DNA from: a bacterium
GTDB lineage: Bacteria; Elusimicrobiota; Elusimicrobia; Elusimicrobiales; UBA9959
Assembly: GCA_021812825.1 (NCBI GenBank)
Contig: JAKAMO010000014.1
Span: 1 to 38,038, forward strand
Direction of reading: 5' to 3'
Length of the DNA: 38,038 bases
Below are positions 33,471 through 38,038 of the stretch, in pieces. Each line of letters starts with the position of its first letter. Position 1 is the stretch's first letter. Below the pieces are notes generated by a model. That model was not told where the DNA came from. It did not search any database and saw nothing but the letters and a program-made list of their open reading frames with translations. The position numbers and the translations under genes were made by a program.

Positions 33471-34399
33471 TGCGGAGCGCGGGGTTCCTGCCCGGCCTGT
33501 TCAGGCTCCTCGGCGAGGGGGCCCCTCAGGTCCCGCCGGCCGGCCTGGCCGCCATCGCCGGGCTGTTCGCCGGCAGGGTGAAGGGAGAATGGCTGCCGCT
33601 CAACCAGAAGCTCGACGTCTGCGTCTCCTCCTCCGATCCGGGGGCCTTCCGCTTCAGCGTCAGCGATTTCGGCGAGCGCGGGGCGCTGGGCCGGGTGATA
33701 ATGCGCTATGCCGCTTCTTTCGGAGACAGCTACGACCTGGCCGCGCTCGGACGCTTCCTGAAGGCCGGCGCGGCGCTGGGCGCGGCCCATCAGACCACGC
33801 TGGGCCTGGACTGGGGCACCGGCCAGAACGCCCCGCGGCTGAAGGTCTACCACGAGGAACTTTATCCCGTCTATGACGGGCGGTTGAAGGCCGGCCTGCT
33901 TTCCGGGGCCTGCGGCCTGAAGAGGCTTCCGTCCAAGGCGGACCTGGACGCGCTGTCGGCCGTCTGTCTGGACCTGACGCCGGGCCGCGGCCGCGACTTC
34001 AAGCTCTATTTCAGGCGGGAAGCGCCGGCCGGGCTGCGCGTGCCGCCCTGGCAGAAGCGGACGATGGCGGGGCTGGGGCTGGAAAAGAAGTGCTTCTATT
34101 ACGAGATGCGCGGCGCCGGCTCCGGCCGGAGGAAGGCCTACAAGGTGTACGAGACCGGCGGAATAAGCGATCTTACCCCGGCGATGCGGGAGATCTGCGG
34201 GCTTTACGCCGCCGGAGGGCGCCCGGCGGCCCTGCAGAAGATACTCTCGCTCGTCGCCTACGCGAGGCGCGCCGGCATGACGATGGCGCCGGTGCTGTTC
34301 GCGGCCGGGGACGGGGCCGGGAAGTCAGGCAGGACGCTGGACGCCTATTTCTGCTTCAAGAAGGCCCCGGCCGGCCGGAAGCGCGGGGGGGCGCGATGA
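33470..34399 (+). CDS. Conserved-looking protein of unknown function
   Basis: I do not recognise this 309-residue protein. It has no radical SAM Cys motif, signal peptide or membrane helix. Three strand-like stretches share a Lys-x-Tyr pattern: 'RLKVYHEE', 'DFKLYFRRE' and 'KAYKVYE', with 'LGLDWGTGQNAP' before the first. That spacing recalls the repeating strands of ABBA-type aromatic prenyltransferases, where Lys/Arg and Tyr bind the diphosphate, but this is a weak resemblance. It is embedded between two radical SAM genes with overlaps at both ends (TGATG and ATGA), so it is certainly part of the pathway. Confidence 0.75.
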   Translation: MRSAGFLPGLFRLLGEGAPQVPPAGLAAIAGLFAGRVKGEWLPLNQKLDVCVSSSDPGAFRFSVSDFGERGALGRVIMRYAASFGDSYDLAALGRFLKAGAALGAAHQTTLGLDWGTGQNAPRLKVYHEELYPVYDGRLKAGLLSGACGLKRLPSKADLDALSAVCLDLTPGRGRDFKLYFRREAPAGLRVPPWQKRTMAGLGLEKKCFYYEMRGAGSGRRKAYKVYETGGISDLTPAMREICGLYAAGGRPAALQKILSLVAYARRAGMTMAPVLFAAGDGAGKSGRTLDAYFCFKKAPAGRKRGGAR

Positions 34400-35268
34400 G
34401 GTCGCTCAAGCTGATCACCGGCTACACCTGCAACAACTCCTGCGGCTTCTGCTGGGACAGGGAGTACCGCGGCAAGGCGCCGGACAAGAGCCACCGCGCC
34501 ATACTGGCGGAGCTGGTGGAGGCCAGGCGGGCCGGCGCGGAGGCGGTGGACGTGCTGGGGGGGGAGTCCTCGCTGAGGAAGGATATTTTCGCGATCTTCG
34601 GGGCGGCGAAAAGGCTGGGGTTCAGGCAGCGCATGCTGACCACCAACGGCTGGATGTTCGCCGACCGGAAGTTCGTCGCGGCCCTGCTGGAGGCGGGGGT
34701 GACCGAGGTGCGCTTCTCGGTGCACGGCGACAGGGCTTCCGTCCATGACGGGCTCACCGGCACGAAGGGCGGCTTCGCCCGCATACTGAAGGGCGTGGCC
34801 AATCTGCGCGCCGCCGGCTTCCGCAACATCTCGGCCAATACCACGGTGGTCAGGAAGAACGTCTCGCGCCTGCCGCGGATCAGGACCCTGCTGGGACGCC
34901 TGGGGATGACGAAGTGGAACATCATATACGTCGGAGAGCGGGCCGGGGAGATGCCGCACACCCCCAGGGTGAAGGACGCCGCGCCGGTCATAATCGAATG
35001 CCTGCGCGCCGGGGAGCCGGAAGCCGCGCTGATAAACGCGCCGGTGCCGTGCCTCTTCCGGGAGGTCAGCGACAGGGTGGAGATGTTCGAGCGCCAGGCC
35101 AGGCAGTACGTGGCCGGTAAGGGGCGTTTCCGGAAAGCGGACCGGAAGAAGCTTCCCGAGAGGAGGCGTATACCCGCCTGCCGCGGCTGCGCGATGCGCG
35201 GCGAGTGCGACGGCGTGTACGCGGACTACATAAGAAGATTCGGAACTGTGGAACTGCCACGGTCCTGA
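34396..35268 (+). CDS. Radical SAM protein, variant GGESS motif
   Basis: The 290-residue protein has Cys12, Cys16 and Cys19 (CNNSCGFC). The SAM motif reads 'LGGESSLRKD', with Ser in place of Pro. 'TTNGWMF', 'FSVHGDRASVHDGLTGTKGGF' and the C-terminal 'CRGCAMRGEC' followed by DGVYADYIRRFG place it in the same paralogue family as its neighbours. The ATG overlaps the previous stop (ATGA). It is the last plus-strand radical SAM gene of the train. Confidence 0.89.
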   Translation: MRSLKLITGYTCNNSCGFCWDREYRGKAPDKSHRAILAELVEARRAGAEAVDVLGGESSLRKDIFAIFGAAKRLGFRQRMLTTNGWMFADRKFVAALLEAGVTEVRFSVHGDRASVHDGLTGTKGGFARILKGVANLRAAGFRNISANTTVVRKNVSRLPRIRTLLGRLGMTKWNIIYVGERAGEMPHTPRVKDAAPVIIECLRAGEPEAALINAPVPCLFREVSDRVEMFERQARQYVAGKGRFRKADRKKLPERRRIPACRGCAMRGECDGVYADYIRRFGTVELPRS

Positions 35269-35292
35269 AGTCCCGGAGCGCCAGGAGGAGAA

Positions 35293-36699
35293 ATGAAGAG
35301 AACCGTATTGCGCATGCTGATGGTCCCTATAGCGCTGGCCGCGGCCGGGGTCCCGGCGCGGGCCGGAGAAGCGCCCGCCGCCCCGGCGGCGCAGGCCAGG
35401 TCCGTCAGGGAGGCCGCGATGCGCGAGGTGCGCGCCGCCTCGCTGGACGCTGAGAGCGAGAAGGCCCTGCTGCGCCTGCTCGAGTCTCCGGACGACAAGA
35501 AGCGCCAGGCCGCCAGGAATACCCTGGTAAAGGCGCGCGGCGAGAGGAACGTGACCGCCCTTATCGGCTTCCTCGGTTCCGACGAGTCCGAATTAAGGGG
35601 CGCCGCCGAAAGGGCGCTCGAGGACATGGGCGGGGACGCCGTGCCCGCCATACTGCGCGCGGCGGAGCGGAGCGGCCCGGCCGCGATGCTGTGGGAGATA
35701 AAGGTGCTGGGCGTTATAGGGGACAAGCGGGCCGTCGACTTCCTCGTGAAGAGCCTCAGAAACCCGGAGGAGCAGATAAGGGAGAAGGCCGTCCAGGCCT
35801 TGGGCAGGATAGCGGAGCCGTCCACTTATAAGCCGGTATCGGCTTTGCTGGGCGACCCCGGCATCTACGTGCGCACCAAGGCGCTGCGGGCGCTGGTGCA
35901 GATAGACAGGGACAAGGCCTTCGGGGCCGCCCTGGAGATGATGAAGGACAGGGACCCGCTGGCCAGGACCTACGCGGTGGAAGCCTTCGGTATGATCGAC
36001 AAGCCGGCGGCCGTGGACGCCGCGATAGTGGCGCTGAAGGACGATTCGCCGCGCGTGCGCGAGGCCGCCGTAGCCGCGCTGAAGAACATGCGCGGCGGCA
36101 AGGCCATCACCGCGCTGCGCGAGTACCGCAACAGCGGCGACGGCGGCGGGCAGCCGAAAGGCGAGGACAGGTGCGCCGGCCGGAAGGTGGACGTATCCAC
36201 CGTCATAGCGAACTATTCCGGCGACGCCAGGCATATGCCGGAGCAGCACCTGTGGGACGCGCTGGCGGAGTACGGCGTCTGCGTCTCCCTCTCGAAAGGC
36301 TCGCTGGAGGGCTGCGCTCCGCTGAGCTCCATACATCCGGACCTCAAGCGTACCTGCGAGGAGGCGGCCCTGCCGTACCTCTCGGCCTACGCCGCGCTCA
36401 GGGACGGGAGGAATAAGTACGACGGCTTCTGCTCCGGCTGGGCGGAGCTGGCCCGCCCGAAGTCCGGGGCCGCGTTCTGCGGCGAATATTACAAGCTGCT
36501 GACGGCCGCGTCGCCGAAGAGGTGCTGGAACCCGCTGATGAACCCGGAGACCTGCCTGATCCCGGAAATGCTGGACTTCGTCCGCGCCGTCAGGGCCGGC
36601 AAAGGGGAGGACTGGCGCTACCGCGCGGCTTCCTCGCGCGGCCCGGAGGCCTGCGCGCCGCTCTCGGAAAAGATAATGAAGATGTTCTGCTTCGAATAG
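35293..36699 (+). CDS. Secreted HEAT-repeat protein with C-terminal Cys-rich domain
   Basis: The 468-residue product starts with a signal peptide (about 1-24, ending 'PARAGE'). HEAT/PBS-lyase-type repeats follow from about 40 to 285 ('DAVPAILRAAERSG', 'RAVDFLVKSLRNPEEQIREK', 'SPRVREAAVAALKNM'), then a domain with ten Cys (about 294-468). This last domain matches the one at 15707-16756: 'EYGVCVSL' versus 'DYGVCRLI', and 'SRGPEACAPLSEK' then 'FC' versus 'SRDPSVCAPLAKK' then 'YC'. HEAT arrays are protein-binding scaffolds, and lyase relatives bind tetrapyrroles. The gene has GGAGGAG upstream and closes the train 24 bases after the last radical SAM gene, converging on the HemN-like gene. Confidence 0.85.
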   Translation: MKRTVLRMLMVPIALAAAGVPARAGEAPAAPAAQARSVREAAMREVRAASLDAESEKALLRLLESPDDKKRQAARNTLVKARGERNVTALIGFLGSDESELRGAAERALEDMGGDAVPAILRAAERSGPAAMLWEIKVLGVIGDKRAVDFLVKSLRNPEEQIREKAVQALGRIAEPSTYKPVSALLGDPGIYVRTKALRALVQIDRDKAFGAALEMMKDRDPLARTYAVEAFGMIDKPAAVDAAIVALKDDSPRVREAAVAALKNMRGGKAITALREYRNSGDGGGQPKGEDRCAGRKVDVSTVIANYSGDARHMPEQHLWDALAEYGVCVSLSKGSLEGCAPLSSIHPDLKRTCEEAALPYLSAYAALRDGRNKYDGFCSGWAELARPKSGAAFCGEYYKLLTAASPKRCWNPLMNPETCLIPEMLDFVRAVRAGKGEDWRYRAASSRGPEACAPLSEKIMKMFCFE

Positions 36700-36706
36700 G
36701 AGCGGA

Positions 36707-38038
36707 TCAGAGCCTGCTGTTGCGGTGCCTGACCGGCGGGTGGCTACGCTCCGGGCGCCCCGCCGCGGCGCCGGCGAAAGAACTGCGGATGTTCTCAGGG
36801 AAGAAGGGCAGGGCCTCGCGGACGAACCTCTCCATGCCGATCAGGCACAGGCCGCAGAAGACGAGGCTGGCGGGGGTGGAGCAGGTCAGCTCCACCTTTC
36901 TGCCGGTCATCTTAAGGTAGCCGAGCCCGGCCAGCTCCGCCAGCGGGGCCTTGAACCTCTTCAGCAGGTCAGTCTTGAAGCGCTTCCTGAAATAGTCCAG
37001 CGAGACCGGAACCCCGGTCCTGAAACAGACGAACAGGAACTTTATCATCTCGCCGTCCATGCTGACCGGCGTGCCCGAGAAGATCGGGGCGGCCGGGGAG
37101 AAGTCCCGCATCGTCCCGGCGTCCTGCATATAGCTGTAGTAGCCGTACATCAGCGACCTGGCCGCGGCCCCCAGGCCCAGCGTGGAGAACGGCGCGGGGG
37201 AGAATTCCCCGGTATAGATGGTGTAAAGCGAGTAGTTCTTCAGGCTCTCCCGGCGGCTGAACACCCATTCCCTGGAGTTGTTGCGGCAGGTCAGGACGTA
37301 GCCGGCCTCGGCCGCCATCTTCCTCATCGGCCCTTCCGCCTCGGCGCGGACGCGCGCCAGCGCGGCCTCGGCCGCTCCGTGGTCGCCGCCGTAATACCTG
37401 TCCACGTAGCTGGGTATCAGGTAGAGGTCGTAGACCGAGATGGTCTGCGGGGAGCTTTTCACCATCGCGCGGAAGGAGTCCAGGAAGCCCCCGGCCGTCT
37501 CGCCGTAGAGGCCCATTATCAGGTCGACGTTGCAGCCGAACTTCAGGCCGAGGGAGTTCACGCTCCCGACCAGGCGCAGCACGGCGGCGCGGTCCTGCGG
37601 GCGGTCTATGGCCTTCAGCACCTTCTCGTCGAGGGTCTGCACGCCTATGTTTATCTTGTTGAAGCCGCGGTCCGCGGCGGCGCGCAGTTTCTCCACGGTC
37701 ATGCTGCTGGGCGCGCATTCGAGTATGCGGTTGCCTTCCGGAGTGAAGCTGAAGCCGGAGAAGATGGCGCCGAGCAGGCGTTCGAAGGCCGCGTCGTCCA
37801 GCCTGCTGGGAGTCCCGCCGACGTAAAGATGGTTCACCTTCACGCCGCGGAACGCGCGGCCGAAGCGCTCTATCTCGCTTATCAGGGCCGAGGTGTAGCT
37901 CTCCATCTCCCGCCGGCCCGCGCCGGGCCGGGTGTAAAGACCGCAGAAACTGCAGCGGGTCTTGCAGAAAGGGACGTTCACGTAGACGTTGGTAAGCCCG
38001 CCGGCGGCGCGGTGGCGGGTGCGCAGGAACTCCTCCCA
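36707..38038 (-). CDS. HemN/HemW-like radical SAM protein, 5' end outside window
   Basis: The frame is open to the right edge: 'EEFLRTRHRA' and 'TNVY' precede 'VNVPFCKTRCSFCGLYT', the cluster motif of the HemN/HemW family. Typical later segments are 'YVGGTPSRLDDAAFERLL', 'NIGVQTLDEKVLKAIDRPQ', 'DLIMGLYGET' and 'GLGAAARSLMYG', with a winged-helix-like C-terminus ('LAELAGLGYLKM'). The fourth Cys of true HemN (CxC after the triad) is Leu-flanked Gly here, so it is not a standard coproporphyrinogen oxidase. Relatives act on or bind haem and porphyrins, or methylate. It converges on the HEAT gene with a 7-base gap. Confidence 0.88.
   Translation of the reverse strand, partial: WEEFLRTRHRAAGGLTNVYVNVPFCKTRCSFCGLYTRPGAGRREMESYTSALISEIERFGRAFRGVKVNHLYVGGTPSRLDDAAFERLLGAIFSGFSFTPEGNRILECAPSSMTVEKLRAAADRGFNKINIGVQTLDEKVLKAIDRPQDRAAVLRLVGSVNSLGLKFGCNVDLIMGLYGETAGGFLDSFRAMVKSSPQTISVYDLYLIPSYVDRYYGGDHGAAEAALARVRAEAEGPMRKMAAEAGYVLTCRNNSREWVFSRRESLKNYSLYTIYTGEFSPAPFSTLGLGAAARSLMYGYYSYMQDAGTMRDFSPAAPIFSGTPVSMDGEMIKFLFVCFRTGVPVSLDYFRKRFKTDLLKRFKAPLAELAGLGYLKMTGRKVELTCSTPASLVFCGLCLIGMERFVREALPFFPENIRSSFAGAAAGRPERSHPPVRHRNSRL

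Overview
The window is GC-rich, gene-dense DNA from a diderm bacterium, most likely a free-living member of the phylum Elusimicrobiota. The outer-membrane genes (bamA, an OmpH/Skp chaperone, lpxD, start of lpxC) show a lipopolysaccharide-bearing cell. The protein at 12918-13481 carries the segment 'LTLTTYYPAPYGGY' followed by 'GNVGIGTPSPAAKLHV', a combination I associate with Elusimicrobia surface proteins. This assignment is inference; no rRNA or tRNA gene is visible.

Layout. (1) 1-4724, minus strand: envelope operon bamA-ompH-lpxD-lpxC, the last cut by the window edge. (2) 4959-9093, plus strand: a PIN-PhoH ATPase with a terminator, a secreted guanyl-specific ribonuclease with its barstar-type inhibitor, and a CrtI-like FAD oxidoreductase. 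(3) 9165-10895, minus strand: a compact RiPP-type unit made of a consensus promoter, a 36-residue peptide gene, an intergenic hairpin and a radical SAM/SPASM maturase with an N-terminal region resembling a precursor-recognition domain. (4) 11088-12566: a B12-domain-type radical SAM enzyme. (5) 12697-36699, plus strand: a near-consensus promoter and a structured leader of about 186 nt, then a train of about 23 tightly packed, often overlapping genes. (6) 36707-38038, minus strand: a HemN/HemW-like radical SAM gene, cut by the right edge.

The train in (5) is the exceptional part. It opens with a His-Xaa-Ser system (hxsD, hxsB and an HxsA peptide with nine His-Xaa-Ser triplets) and a membrane-anchored Cys-rich protein. 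It continues with thirteen further radical SAM genes, making fourteen in the train and seventeen in the window. In its middle lie a fused NifH-NifD-like protein and a NifK-like partner, and further on an A24 (prepilin-peptidase-like) membrane protein and an unrecognised protein. It closes with a secreted HEAT-repeat protein whose C-terminal Cys-rich domain is related to that of the protein at the start. ATGA-type overlaps along the train indicate coupled translation and a common pathway.

Working model (inference): the nitrogenase-like complex carries out a low-potential reduction, possibly of a tetrapyrrole, while the radical SAM enzymes modify a small molecule and/or the HxsA peptide. The Cys-rich, HEAT and A24 proteins would provide the envelope-facing part. 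From memory, unverified here, nitrogenase paralogues beside many radical SAM genes have been reported in groundwater Elusimicrobia (Méheust and colleagues) with a tetrapyrrole-cofactor proposal. The physical link to a His-Xaa-Ser system, the shared Cys-rich domain at both ends, the H-D fusion and the separate RiPP unit nearby are the points I would follow up.
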